Below the pieces are notes generated by a model that saw only the letters and a program-made list of their open reading frames with translations, did not search any database and had not been told where the DNA came from. The translations under genes were made by a program, and so were the position numbers. From Halothece sp. PCC 7418 (GTDB lineage Bacteria; Cyanobacteriota; Cyanobacteriia; Cyanobacteriales; Rubidibacteraceae), in assembly GCF_000317635.1 (NCBI RefSeq), contig NC_019779.1, forward strand, positions 62,001 to 126,000: a stretch of DNA of 64,000 bases, given 5' to 3'. Positions within the stretch are counted from its first letter, which is position 1; the number at the start of each line of letters is the position of its first letter. Shown piece after piece: positions 1 through 7,797 of this stretch.

Positions 1-685
1 CGCGATCGCGCTGTTCGGTAATTGCATCAGGGAACACTAACAATAACCGTTCAATAATGCTTAACGCCCGTTCCACATCTTGGTGGTTAATGTAAATTAG
101 TTTCAGATTGGTCAGCATTCGTCCGATAAACTCTCGTTTGCTGACTGCTTCTAAAAATTCAGGTTCTAGCGCGATCGGTTGCTGATAAATTTCTTGTAGG
201 CGGTTTGCACAATCTTGGGGAAATAAGACTTCTCCCTTATGAAACGCATCCACAAAAATCCCAGCATCCTTAAAATCAGGGCGGATTAAAAAATGTCCAG
301 GCATCCCAATCCCCACCATCGGAAACTCAATGCGGTGGGCAACTTCTAAATACACTAACGCCAATGTAATCGGAATCCCCGTGCGACGTGCCATGACTTC
401 ATTCAAGAAGCTATTGCACGGATCATAATAATCCTCTTCGTTGCCTTGGAAGCCTAACTCTTCATATAAAAACTGATTCAGAGTTTGAATCACCCGCAAA
501 GGATACCGTTCGTCAGGGAGTAATTCCTGCACCTGTTGCGCCCACTGATCCAATTGTGCCAAATAGAAATCAACGTCTAAATCAGGGGTTTCCTCTTGGG
601 CAATATACAGGGCAACCTTTGCCAAATTAATCTCTTCATCTGGCAGCGTCATTTCTTGAGCAAACTTTTCCCTGGCTATTGACAT
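1..685 (-). CDS. SirB1-family transglutaminase-like/TPR protein (3' end outside window)
   Basis: Reading the minus strand from the ATG at 685 gives at least 228 residues without a stop before the window edge. The central part (GIPITLALVYLEVA, then GMPGHFLIRPDF) is the signature of the SirB1/transglutaminase-like core 2 family; the stretch after it (residues about 190-228, with ALSIIERLLLVFP) resembles the TPR-like helical part that usually follows. Function is poorly defined; these proteins are often encoded near translation or recombination genes. The ATG overlaps the stop of recR (TGATG), so the two genes are probably cotranscribed and translationally coupled. The C-terminus lies outside the window. 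The family call rests on motif recognition only. Confidence 0.8.
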   Translation of the reverse strand, partial: MSIAREKFAQEMTLPDEEINLAKVALYIAQEETPDLDVDFYLAQLDQWAQQVQELLPDERYPLRVIQTLNQFLYEELGFQGNEEDYYDPCNSFLNEVMARRTGIPITLALVYLEVAHRIEFPMVGIGMPGHFLIRPDFKDAGIFVDAFHKGEVLFPQDCANRLQEIYQQPIALEPEFLEAVSKREFIGRMLTNLKLIYINHQDVERALSIIERLLLVFPDAITEQRDR

Positions 686-1281
686 CACTCTAAATCTCTT
701 CGTCCTTCTAACGCCCGTGCAAGCGTAATTTCATCAGCATATTCTAAATCCCCCCCCATTGGCAAACCAAAGGCAATGCGAGTGACACGAGTAAAAGGTT
801 TTAACAATTGACCCAAATATAGAGTGGTTGTATCTCCTTCCACACTAGGGCTAATGGCAAGAATGACCTCTTTTACCTTCTCTTGACTCACTCGTTCCAC
901 TAACGGTTGAATGTGCAGTTGTTCGGGACCAATCCCATCCATCGGAGAAATCACCCCCCCGAGGACATGATATTTCCCAGAATATTCTCGGGTTTTTTCT
1001 AAAGCAATCACATCCCGAGAATCAGAGACGACACAAATGGTACTGTCATCACGGTTAGAGTTGCTGCAAATTTCACAAACTGAATCAGCACTGAGATGAA
1101 AGCAAACCCGACATAACCCGATTTGTTTTTTCGCTTCAATCAGGGCTTTTGCCAGGGCTTCGACTTCTGCTTCGGGGCGTTTTAAGATATGAAAAGCAAG
1201 ACGTTGGGCGGTTTTCGGACCAACACCAGGTAAGCCTTGTAATCGTTCAATGAGACGAGCCAGGGGTGGGGTGTAGTTCGT
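685..1281 (-). CDS. recR: Recombination mediator RecR, apparent ACG start
   Basis: RecR acts with RecF/RecO to load RecA at gaps and stalled forks. The protein shows the N-terminal helix-hairpin-helix ([15 protein letters not shown]), the C4 zinc finger (CRVC...CEIC, codons around 1070-1115) and a Toprim-like C-terminal part. The frame is open from a TGA at 1299-1297 and contains no ATG, GTG or TTG where RecR proteins start; the first GTG lies about 90 codons in, inside the conserved body. An ACG at 1281-1279 preceded by GGAGAG with 6 bases between gives 198 residues starting (M)NYTPPLARL, the usual RecR length and N-terminus. The start is therefore a rare ACG, a mutated ATG or a sequence error. 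The stop overlaps the next gene's ATG. Confidence 0.9.
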   Translation of the reverse strand, partial: TNYTPPLARLIERLQGLPGVGPKTAQRLAFHILKRPEAEVEALAKALIEAKKQIGLCRVCFHLSADSVCEICSNSNRDDSTICVVSDSRDVIALEKTREYSGKYHVLGGVISPMDGIGPEQLHIQPLVERVSQEKVKEVILAISPSVEGDTTTLYLGQLLKPFTRVTRIAFGLPMGGDLEYADEITLARALEGRRDLE

Positions 1282-1399
1282 AGTTTTCTCTCCAATTCAT
1301 CTAACTTTGATCGTAACAGGAACTTGCTCACTCTAGAGTAGGAGTTATCGGAAGAAAAAGATGAGTATAATTAAACAGAATTTAAATTATTGGAGTCTC

Positions 1400-1560
1400 T
1401 CAGTATAGCGTTTCTTAGTCTGTTGAGGTACAAAGCAAGTCGGTGGACGTTCATGGTTCATGGTTCATGGTTCGTGGTTCATTGATTAACAACCAACAAA
1501 GAACAAAGAACGAAGAACAAAAATTTAGAATGTACCTCATGAATTCGAGAACTGCTATAT
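1400..1560. repeat. Dispersed cyanobacterial repeat with heptamer tandem repeats inside
   Basis: The motif TATAGCGTTTCTTAGTCTGT (from 1404) and the flanking words TGTACCTCATGA and AGAACTGCTATA (1530-1557) recur near 56019-56210. The arms TGAGGTACA (about 1424-1432) and TGTACCTCA (about 1531-1539) are inverted with respect to each other. Between them are head-to-tail heptamers of the type TTCATGG (about 1449-1483) and AACAAAG (about 1490-1520), typical short tandemly repeated sequences of cyanobacteria. No coding potential is visible. Confidence 0.6.
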
Positions 1561-1840
1561 ATCTCTTCTGAGCAAATTCAAGAAATTTTAAATACCTTAA
1601 ATCAGCGAGATAAGTTTGATTTTTCTTACTGCAAAATTAGCACCTTAAAGCGTCGCATTGATCGGCGCTGTTCTTTTTAGTAATGCCATTAAATTCACCT
1701 CTGAAACGGGTCAAATAACCTTAAAAACGGAAATTAAACCCCTGGAAACACAGTGGCAAGGGCAACAAAAACCTACTGTTACCCTTACAGGTGGAAATTG
1801 ATGACTCTTGTCGCGGCGTTGGCGGTAAAAAATGTTGCTT
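1561..1840 (+). pseudogene. Decayed CheR-methyltransferase/histidine-kinase fragments
   Basis: Two in-frame blocks of recognisable protein are joined out of context. The first (about 1570-1665) reads EQIQEILNTLNQRDKFDF followed by STLKRRIDRRC, like the N-terminal region of CheR-type methyltransferases. It runs directly into LFSNAIKFTSETGQITLKTE (about 1670-1730), the N-box region of a histidine-kinase ATPase domain. After a stop, a third block in another frame reads LQVEIDDSCRGVG (about 1787-1827), resembling the following G1 box. This is the pattern of a CheB/CheR-hybrid kinase gene after a large internal deletion and frameshift. No product is expected. Confidence 0.6.
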
Positions 1841-2048
1841 GTTAGCTAGGCATTGCATAAACTTTAAAATATGGTGTTTACTTGAAGCGTAGATTTCTAT
1901 CTATAAATTCAGCGAAAGCAGCTCCAAGACACAACCACTGTTCTGAAGCTACTACACACATCACACAGAGAGATTTTCGTCAGGTGTTCCCTTCGATACA
2001 GGAAAGGGGCTTGTCACTGATACACACAACCAGCATGGAGCAAAAACA

Positions 2049-2291
2049 ATGGATAAGTTTGAATCTAGGCCCTCACAGCCAAAATTAGATACGGATGAGG
2101 GGTGGGTCGTGCAGGTATATGGCAGTAATCGCCGCTTGCTTTGTGTTTTAGAACCCTCCCACGGTTGGATTTTCTTGATCGGTTGCGGTGTTGGTTTACT
2201 GCTTTCAGTAATTTGGATTAACACCGCTCGCTATAGTCCCCCTTTAGAGGCGACCCCACCAATCGAGTCACCCAAATTACAAGTGGATTGA
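2049..2291 (+). CDS. Small single-pass membrane protein, unknown function
   Basis: An 80-residue frame starts at an ATG with GGAG 8 bases upstream. Residues about 40-58 (WIFLIGCGVGLLLSVIWI) form one confident transmembrane helix, preceded by a polar, charged N-terminus and followed by a proline-rich tail, so a small anchored protein is plausible. I do not recognise a family. It has no obvious operon partner: decayed kinase fragments lie upstream and a tnpB relic downstream. Another frame at 1882-2088 overlaps its start and shows no protein-like features. Moderate confidence that this is a real gene, on the basis of ribosome site and membrane segment only. Confidence 0.5.
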   Translation: MDKFESRPSQPKLDTDEGWVVQVYGSNRRLLCVLEPSHGWIFLIGCGVGLLLSVIWINTARYSPPLEATPPIESPKLQVD

Positions 2292-2335
2292 TACAACCCA
2301 TCTTATGAGCGAGGTATTCTCTTGGAGACATCTAT

Positions 2336-2455
2336 TGACACTCCCACGACTTTAGCTGAGTCGTGGGATTCTTCTTTCAGCGACCCATCTTGCTGATGAC
2401 CGACTCGCCTGATTGGTCTCACCCCCTCACCTTGATTCTTAACCAGAGGCGGGAA
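2336..2455 (-). mobile_element. Relic of an IS200/IS605-type element: tnpB 3' end with terminal hairpin
   Basis: The palindrome CCCACGACT/AGTCGTGGG (2343-2351 with 2359-2367, 7-base loop), flanked by GACACT and ATTCTTC, matches in inverse orientation the end of the complete tnpB element at about 49500-49545, which has GAAGAATCCCA and GTGGGAGTGTCAA around its own hairpin. Read on the minus strand, the 70 bases before the palindrome also align loosely with the last codons and right end of that tnpB (TGAGACC, AGCAAG, GTCGC and GAAGAATCCC in the same order). No tnpB body remains. This stretch would correspond to the guide-RNA scaffold region of the ancestral element. Confidence 0.55.
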
Positions 2456-2599
2456 TTGCCAAGCTCGATATTAAGAAAAACTTATGATTTGAATTTGACA
2501 TTGTGTTTCAAATCCATGTTAGGGAGCGCGAAAATCTGTGCTTTTTAAGATAGACTTAATTATGTAGAGATTTAGTTCTTAATAGATCAAACTCTATGC

Positions 2600-2784
2600 A
2601 AGTCGTGCAGGACAGCTATTACCTTCCTGCTCTGTTCAGAGAGCAGCCATCTCTGAACACCCGATCGACAGGTTCTCGCATAAAACCTGTGCTATAGGGG
2701 TGAAGCACTTCTCCCTTACTTTTTAAAAATCACTTATCACAATAATCGCTCCTCGTTAGAGGAGGCTAAAGGAGGTATTTATTA
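2600..2784 (+). promoter_or_regulatory. Structured leader upstream of sbtA
   Basis: Three hairpins lie in a row: a perfect 10-bp stem (2633-2642 with 2650-2659, 7-base loop), a 7-bp stem (2668-2674 with 2684-2690), and a G/C-rich imperfect stem (about 2697-2715) followed by a T-rich run. A strong ribosome site (AAAGGAGGTAT, 2768-2778) precedes the GTG start of sbtA. sbtA is known to be induced by carbon limitation through the LysR regulators CcmR/NdhR in other cyanobacteria. Whether these hairpins form operators, an attenuator or the terminator of an upstream transcript is not decidable here. Confidence 0.45.
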
Positions 2785-3942
2785 GTGGATTTCTTATCAG
2801 ATTTCTTGACGCGCTTCGTGGATAAGTTGCAGTCCCCGACACTCGGCTTTCTCATTGGCGGTATGGTCGTTGCTGCCCTCAATAGTCGACTGCAAATTCC
2901 AGATGCGATCTATAAGTTTATCGTCTTTATGCTGCTGATCAAAGTCGGTCTCAGTGGCGGTATTGCGATCCGTAATGCCAATCTGGCGCAGATGCTGTTG
3001 CCCGCAGTGTTTGCTGCGATTATCGGAATCCTTATCGTGTTCATCGCGTGCAATACGTTGGCTAAGCTGCCGAAAATCAAAACCGTAGATGCCATTGCAA
3101 CTGGGGGCTTGTTCGGGGCTGTGAGTGGCTCTACCCTCGCCGCTGGTATAACGATGCTGGAATCGGAAGGTCTCCAATACGAGGCTTGGGCTGCAGCACT
3201 CTATCCCTTTATGGATATCCCAGCACTCGTGACGGCGATTGTCTTAGCAAGCATTTATGTTGGCAAGCAGCGTGATACCGCAGGGGAGGTTCTTAGCAAG
3301 CAGGAGTCTCTCAGCAAGCAACGGGTTGCTGCAGGGGAGGTTCTCAGCGAGCATGGCACTAGCACAGGTGACTATTCTAGCGTGCCCCCCGAGTATCCCA
3401 CAACCCGACAGGAGTATCGCGAGCAGCAAGGCAAGCGGGTTGAGATTTGGCCGATTGTGAAGGAAAGCCTCCAAGGCTCAGCACTATCGGCGCTGCTGCT
3501 TGGTCTCGCTTTAGGCATACTAACCCGTCCAGAAAGTGTTTATGAGAGCTTCTTCAATCCCCTCTTCCGCGGTCTGCTTTCGATTCTGATGCTGGTCATG
3601 GGTATGGAAGCCTGGGCAAGGATTAGTGAACTGCGCAAGGTGGCTCAGTGGTACGCTGTATATGCCTTCGTTGCGCCGCTGCTCCATGGACTCATTGGCT
3701 TTGGTCTCGGCTATGTTGCCCACATCACTACAGGATTCAGCCCTGGCGGTGTCGTGATCCTAGCTGTTATTGCGTCCTCCAGTTCCGATATCTCAGGACC
3801 GCCCACTTTACGAGCTGGCATTCCCAAGGCTAATCCTTCCGCCTACATCGGATCGTCCACAGCCGTTGGCACGCCGATCGCGCTTGCGATCGGAATCCCC
3901 CTCTTCATCGGGCTCGCTCAGGCTCTGATGGGGGGTGGCTGA
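2785..3942 (+). CDS. sbtA: Sodium-dependent bicarbonate transporter SbtA
   Basis: SbtA is the high-affinity Na+/HCO3- symporter of the cyanobacterial CO2-concentrating mechanism in the plasma membrane. The 385-residue protein has the family N-terminus (TLGFLIGGMVVAALNSRLQI) and two inverted blocks of hydrophobic helices (residues about 15-155 and 230-380), with the characteristic SGGIAIRNANL and AVIASSSSDISGPP segments. The cytoplasmic loop between the halves (residues about 160-210) is longer than I recall for the Synechocystis protein because an AGEVLS-containing segment is duplicated. Translation starts at GTG 2785 behind a near-perfect Shine-Dalgarno site. The sbtB gene follows 81 bases downstream, as usual for this pair. 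Confidence 0.95.
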   Translation: MDFLSDFLTRFVDKLQSPTLGFLIGGMVVAALNSRLQIPDAIYKFIVFMLLIKVGLSGGIAIRNANLAQMLLPAVFAAIIGILIVFIACNTLAKLPKIKTVDAIATGGLFGAVSGSTLAAGITMLESEGLQYEAWAAALYPFMDIPALVTAIVLASIYVGKQRDTAGEVLSKQESLSKQRVAAGEVLSEHGTSTGDYSSVPPEYPTTRQEYREQQGKRVEIWPIVKESLQGSALSALLLGLALGILTRPESVYESFFNPLFRGLLSILMLVMGMEAWARISELRKVAQWYAVYAFVAPLLHGLIGFGLGYVAHITTGFSPGGVVILAVIASSSSDISGPPTLRAGIPKANPSAYIGSSTAVGTPIALAIGIPLFIGLAQALMGGG

Positions 3943-4338
<396 letters not shown>

Positions 4339-4409
4339 GTCAAACCCCCTGAGTGGTGGATAAAACTATGTCATCCACGGTCAATGGTCTCATCCTGAGA
4401 ACGTTACCA

Positions 4410-4447
4410 TGAATCAGTCAGAAATCGAAGGCTTTCTGACTGATTCA
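4410..4447 (+). terminator. 15-bp perfect hairpin after sbtB
   Basis: Bases 4410-4424 pair perfectly with 4433-4447, leaving an 8-base loop, 70 bases downstream of the sbtB stop. There is no T run after it, so it could be a processing or transcript-stabilising hairpin rather than a classical intrinsic terminator. It sits immediately before the left edge of the nuclease-gene array. Confidence 0.5.
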
Positions 4448-4451
4448 CGGT

Positions 4452-4712
4452 CATAAGTTCCCGCAAAAGAGTCGTCAGGAGATTGCAACCATGTTAGGAG
4501 TGGAAGATTTAAAGCAAACTCGCTTTTATCAAGAAGTGTTTGCTGAAGGGAAACAAGAAGGAATACAAGAAGGGAAACAAGAAGGAAAACGAGAAGCTGT
4601 GTCTCGAATGATAGCGTTAGGATTGGAACTAGAAACGATCGCGCAGTGCTTAGATTTACCGTTAGAAATTGTCAGAGAAGAAGCGCAAAAACATCAAAAC
4701 TCCTCTTCTTAA
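4452..4712 (+). pseudogene. Rpn-like nuclease array, C-terminal fragment (unit 0)
   Basis: Homology to the complete units begins abruptly at ATAAGTTCCCGCAAAAGAG (4452 onward), so only the last third of the gene is present: the helical part MLGVEDLKQTRFYQEVFAEG, a run of G-K/I-Q-E-G repeats and the tail variant RMIALGLELETIAQCLDL. This tail differs from that of units 1-4 and is shared with unit 5. An ATG at 4491 with GGAG nearby could in principle give a 73-residue peptide, but the nuclease core is missing. It marks the left edge of the array directly after the sbtB hairpin. Confidence 0.8.
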
Positions 4713-4839
4713 ATCCCTATCCCTCTCAACCCGCGTAGGTTGGGTGAAACCAAGTGAAACCCAACACCAATCATAACCATCAAATTTTAAGGGAAAATTG
4801 CCTTTAGCACCTAATCGAAGAGCGCGATCGCGCTTCCCA

Positions 4840-4912
4840 TAGTCATTAGTCATTAGTCATTAGTTCTTCTTTCTTAGTTCACTGGTCACTGATAACTGAT
4901 CACTGCCCAACC
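4840..4912. repeat. Heptamer short tandem repeats (TTAGTCA and ACTGGTC types)
   Basis: Head-to-tail TTAGTCA copies (about 4845-4866) are followed by CACTGGTCACTGATAACTGATCACTG (split here as CACTGGTCAC then TGATAACTG), a degenerate heptamer run. The same two heptamer families appear in every array spacer and at 45880-46000. They are non-coding and typical of filamentous and unicellular cyanobacteria. Confidence 0.7.
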
Positions 4913-4988
4913 GATCGCGCAGTGCTTAGATTTACCTTTAGAAATTGTTAGAGAAGAAGCCGAAAAAAACACAAATTCGACTTCTTAA
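4912..4988 (+). pseudogene. Short Rpn-like tail fragment A
   Basis: About 77 bases reproduce the last 22-25 codons of the array genes (IAQCLDLPLEIVREEA, then a diverged end and stop). It carries the TGCTTA (Cys-Leu) allele of the tail. No gene body precedes it; together with the second fragment at 5634 it brackets the toxin-antitoxin-like pair. Confidence 0.7.
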
Positions 4989-5026
4989 ACTAGCAGCGAT
5001 CGCGCTTCCCAAAAACCGATCGCGCT

Positions 5027-5245
5027 TTAAGTATCAAGTACAAATCTTTCAGGAGGCAAGAACCCCTCTAGATCCTTCCAATCATCCACCTGTTCTGAAG
5101 CCTGTAAAATTTCGAGACCAATCACTTTTCCTTGTTCGTTATAATCTAAAATTACTCCAGCTTGCTCTTCATCACTTTCTTCGATTGGATCATTACCCCA
5201 AAGAATCCGCAAGACATCAACTTCTTGATCGTACTTAATTTTCAT
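5027..5245 (-). CDS. DUF2283 antitoxin-like protein
   Basis: A 72-residue acidic protein starting MKIKYDQEVDVLRILW, with the DUF2283 pattern (short N-terminal strands, VLRILWGN, then a D-Y-N-E-Q-G-K-V-IGLEIL core). The start is the ATG at 5245 behind GGAGGGA; an upstream in-frame TTG adds only four residues. Its ATG overlaps the stop of the DUF4258 gene (ATGA), indicating translational coupling. DUF2283 proteins commonly accompany DUF4258 proteins as the presumed antitoxin half of a small toxin-antitoxin module. The pair lies on the strand opposite to the nuclease array, between two of its tail fragments. Confidence 0.75.
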   Translation of the reverse strand: MKIKYDQEVDVLRILWGNDPIEESDEEQAGVILDYNEQGKVIGLEILQASEQVDDWKDLEGFLPPERFVLDT

Positions 5246-5499
5246 GATTCCCTCCAATACTTACTAATGTTACTTGTTTTATAAACAGTAATTACTTTCG
5301 GGGGTTGTAGAGTTGTATTAACAAAAACCCTGAGTAAATACCTCTTTTTATTATGACTAATGAATAAACCTTGATAGATAGTGAAATCCTGTTCTTCTAT
5401 GATTTGGCTAGGACGATTTAGAATGAATTGTAGAACTTGTAAGGGAATGCGTCGTTTTTGCAATTCTTCTTGGGCGTGTTTAGATAATTCAAAGTCCAT
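5242..5499 (-). CDS. DUF4258 toxin-like protein
   Basis: An 85-residue protein, MDFELSKHAQEELQKRRIPL at the start, with the DUF4258 layout: an N-terminal helix carrying S-x-H-A-x-E-x-x-x-x-R, a beta-rich middle (IYQGLFISHNKKRYLLRVFV) and a C-terminal strand KVITVYKTSNISKYW. The family belongs to the RelE/BrnT-like group of small putative ribonuclease toxins; activity here is inferred only. It is the first gene of a two-gene operon, and its TGA overlaps the DUF2283 start. I see no strong ribosome site ahead of ATG 5499. Insertion of such modules into repeated DNA is common and could stabilise the locus. Confidence 0.75.
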   Translation of the reverse strand: MDFELSKHAQEELQKRRIPLQVLQFILNRPSQIIEEQDFTIYQGLFISHNKKRYLLRVFVNTTLQPPKVITVYKTSNISKYWRES

Positions 5500-5633
5500 T
5501 TAATCAAAGAGCAAAATTAGTCGAAGATTACACCTTCGGTTTAGGAATATTCCTGTCCTCACGCTTTGCAAGGCGTGACCGTTGGTCAGTATCAAGCGTA
5601 TTTAATTTTACTACCGATCGCGCTTCCCAAAAA

Positions 5634-5711
5634 CCGATCGCGCAGTGCTTAGATTTACCGTTAGAAATTGTCAGAGAAGAAGCCCAAAAACATCAAAACT
5701 CCTCTTCTTAA
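5634..5711 (+). pseudogene. Short Rpn-like tail fragment B
   Basis: Seventy-eight bases match the last 25 codons of the array genes including the stop, with the IAQCLDLPLEIV allele, and run without a break into the standard 159-bp spacer that leads to unit 1. It therefore represents the surviving right end of a deleted unit. Confidence 0.75.
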
Positions 5712-5870
5712 ATCCCTATCCCTCTCAAACCGCGTAGGTTGGGTGAAACCAAGTGAAACCCAACACCAATCATAACCATCAAATTTTAACTGGTCACTGG
5801 TCACTGGTCACTGTTTCTAAGGAAGTGATGCCATGAGATAATCATCAACAAACCCCTGTTCATTCTGGTG

Positions 5871-6680
5871 ATGAAAACCGATTCTCTGTTTTATCGTCTC
5901 TTCCAAATTCGACCGCAACTGCTATTTGAACTCCTCTCTGGTTCTCCTCAACCCGCCAGTAGCTATCAATTTACCTCTGTAGAAGTCAAACAACTTGCCT
6001 TTCGCCTTGATGGGGTGTTTCTGCCCCAAAATGGAGACAGGAATGCTCCTTTTTATGTGGTGGAAGTCCAGTTTCAACCTGATGAGGAACTTTACTATCG
6101 AGTCTTTGCTGAACTTTTTCTCTATCTACGACAATATCAACCCCCTCATCCTTGGCGAGTGGTGGTGATTTATCCGCGACGAAGTGTAGAACGACTGGTT
6201 GAAGGTCAGTTTGAAGACTTATTAAATCTCAATCGAGTCACTCGCATTTATCTAGAGGAATTAGAAACAACTGAAAGCAGTGCTTTTGGCGTTCGTTTGG
6301 TCAAACTCATTATCGCTAGTGAAATTGAAGTCTCTCAACAGGCGAGAAGTTTACTCCAACAAACCCAAGCGGAAATCATGCCCTCAAAACTGCAAGACGA
6401 TATCATAGATGTAATTGAGAGTATTATGGTCTATAAGTTCCCGCAAAAGAGTCGTCAGGAGATTGCAACCATGTTAGGAGTCGAAGATTTAAAACAAACT
6501 CGTTTTTATCAAGAAGTCTTTGCTGAAGGGAAACAGGAAGGGAAACAGGAAGGGAAACAGGAAGCTGTTTCGCGAATGGTAGCATCTGGCGTTGATTTAG
6601 AAACCATCGCGCAATGGCTTGATTTACCTTTAGAAATTGTCAGAGAAGAAGCGCAAAAACATCAAAACTCCTCTTCTTAA
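5871..6680 (+). CDS. Rpn/DUF2887-type PD-(D/E)XK nuclease, unit 1 (intact)
   Basis: A 269-residue protein from the ATG at 5871 (a GTG lies one codon upstream). Residues about 1-125 match the DUF2887 / Rpn nuclease-like core: FYRLFQIRPQLLFELL, then LDG (D47) and VVEVQFQ (E65, Q67), a D...ExQ form of the PD-(D/E)XK active site. The middle (about 150-205) is helical; a (GKQE)n stretch follows, and the C-terminus (VASGVDLETIAQWLDLPLEI) resembles a small helix-turn-helix. Rpn proteins promote RecA-independent recombination and act as DNA endonucleases in E. coli. Activity here is inferred. This is one of two uninterrupted units; no clear Shine-Dalgarno site precedes it. Confidence 0.85.
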   Translation: MKTDSLFYRLFQIRPQLLFELLSGSPQPASSYQFTSVEVKQLAFRLDGVFLPQNGDRNAPFYVVEVQFQPDEELYYRVFAELFLYLRQYQPPHPWRVVVIYPRRSVERLVEGQFEDLLNLNRVTRIYLEELETTESSAFGVRLVKLIIASEIEVSQQARSLLQQTQAEIMPSKLQDDIIDVIESIMVYKFPQKSRQEIATMLGVEDLKQTRFYQEVFAEGKQEGKQEGKQEAVSRMVASGVDLETIAQWLDLPLEIVREEAQKHQNSSS

Positions 6681-6839
6681 ATCCCTATCCCTCTCAAACC
6701 GCGTAGGTTGGGTGAAACCAAGTGAAACCCAACACCAATCATAACCATCAAATTTTAACTGGTCACTGGTCACTGGTCACTGTTTCTAAGGAAGTGATGC
6801 CATGAGATAATCATCAACAAACCCCTGTTCATTCTGGTA

Positions 6840-7638
6840 ATGAAAACCGATTCTCTATTTTATCGTCTCTTCCAGATTCGACCACAACTGCTATTTGAAC
6901 TCCTCTCCGATTCTCCTCAACCCGCCAGTAGCTATCAATTTACCTCTGTAGAAGTCAAACAACTTGCCTTTCGCCTTGATGGTCTGTTTCTGCCCCCAAA
7001 ATGGAGACAGGAATGCTCCTTTTTATGTGGTGGAAGTCCAGTTTCAACCTGATGAGGAACTTTACTATCGAGTCTTTGCTGAACTTTTTCTCTATCTACG
7101 ACAACATCAACCCCCTCATCCTTGGCGAGTGGTGGTGATTTATCCGCGACGAAGTGTAGAACGACTGGTTGAAGGTCAGTTTGAAGACTTATTAAATCTC
7201 AATCGAGTCACTCGCATTTATCTAGAGGAATTGGAAACAACTGAAAGCAGTGCTTTTGGCGTTCGTTTGGTCAAACTCATTATCGCTAGTGAAATTGAAG
7301 TCTCTCAACAGGCGAGAAGTTTACTCCAACAAACCCAAGCGGAAATCATGCCCTCAAAACTGCAAGACGATATCATAGATGTAATTGAGAGTATTATGGT
7401 CTATAAGTTCCCGCAAAAGAGTCGTCAGGAGATTGCAACCATGTTAGGAGTCGAAGATTTAAAACAAACTCGTTTTTATCAAGAAGTCTTTGCTGAAGGG
7501 AAACAAGAAGGGAAACAGGAAGCTGTTTCGCGAATGGTAGCATCTGGCGTTGATTTAGAAACCATCGCGCAATGGCTTGATTTACCGTTAGAAATTGTTA
7601 GAGAAGAAGCGCAAAAACATCAAAACTCCTCTTCTTAA
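6840..7638 (+). pseudogene. Rpn/DUF2887 nuclease, unit 2, +1 frameshift in a C run
   Basis: The unit is nearly identical to unit 4 but has five Cs at 6993-6997 where the intact units have four, breaking the frame inside the active-site region directly after the LDG aspartate. The first frame ends at 7052 and the second runs from within the core to 7638. Its start is TAATG rather than GTGATG, and it carries LRQHQPPHP and two GKQE units like unit 4. It is otherwise uncorrupted, so the mutation is recent; slippage in the homopolymer could restore the frame. Confidence 0.85.
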
Positions 7639-7797
7639 ATCCCTATCCCTCTCAACCCGCGTAGGTTGGGTGAAACCAAGTGAAACCCAACACCAATCAT
7701 AACCATCAAATTTTAACTGGTCACTGGTCACTGGTCACTGTTTCTAAGAAAGGGATGCCATGAGATAATCATCAGCAAACCCCTGTTCATTCTGGTG

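Noticed and set aside
1440-1525. Possible CRISPR-like regular repeats in the heptamer runs (also at 4840, 45884 and the array spacers)
   Set aside because: The units are 7 bases, contiguous and without spacers; they are short tandem repeats. The nuclease array units are coding genes with constant spacers, not a CRISPR.
1882-2224. Two overlapping frames (plus 1882-2088, minus 1961-2224) around the small membrane-protein gene
   Set aside because: No membrane segment, no family resemblance and no ribosome site, unlike the 2049 frame.
2363-2548. 61-codon plus-strand frame
   Set aside because: It starts inside the tnpB terminal hairpin and overlaps the relic on the other strand; composition is not protein-like.
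4945-5238. 97-codon plus-strand frame opposite the DUF2283 gene
   Set aside because: It begins in a nuclease-gene tail fragment in the wrong frame and runs antisense through a well-supported gene.
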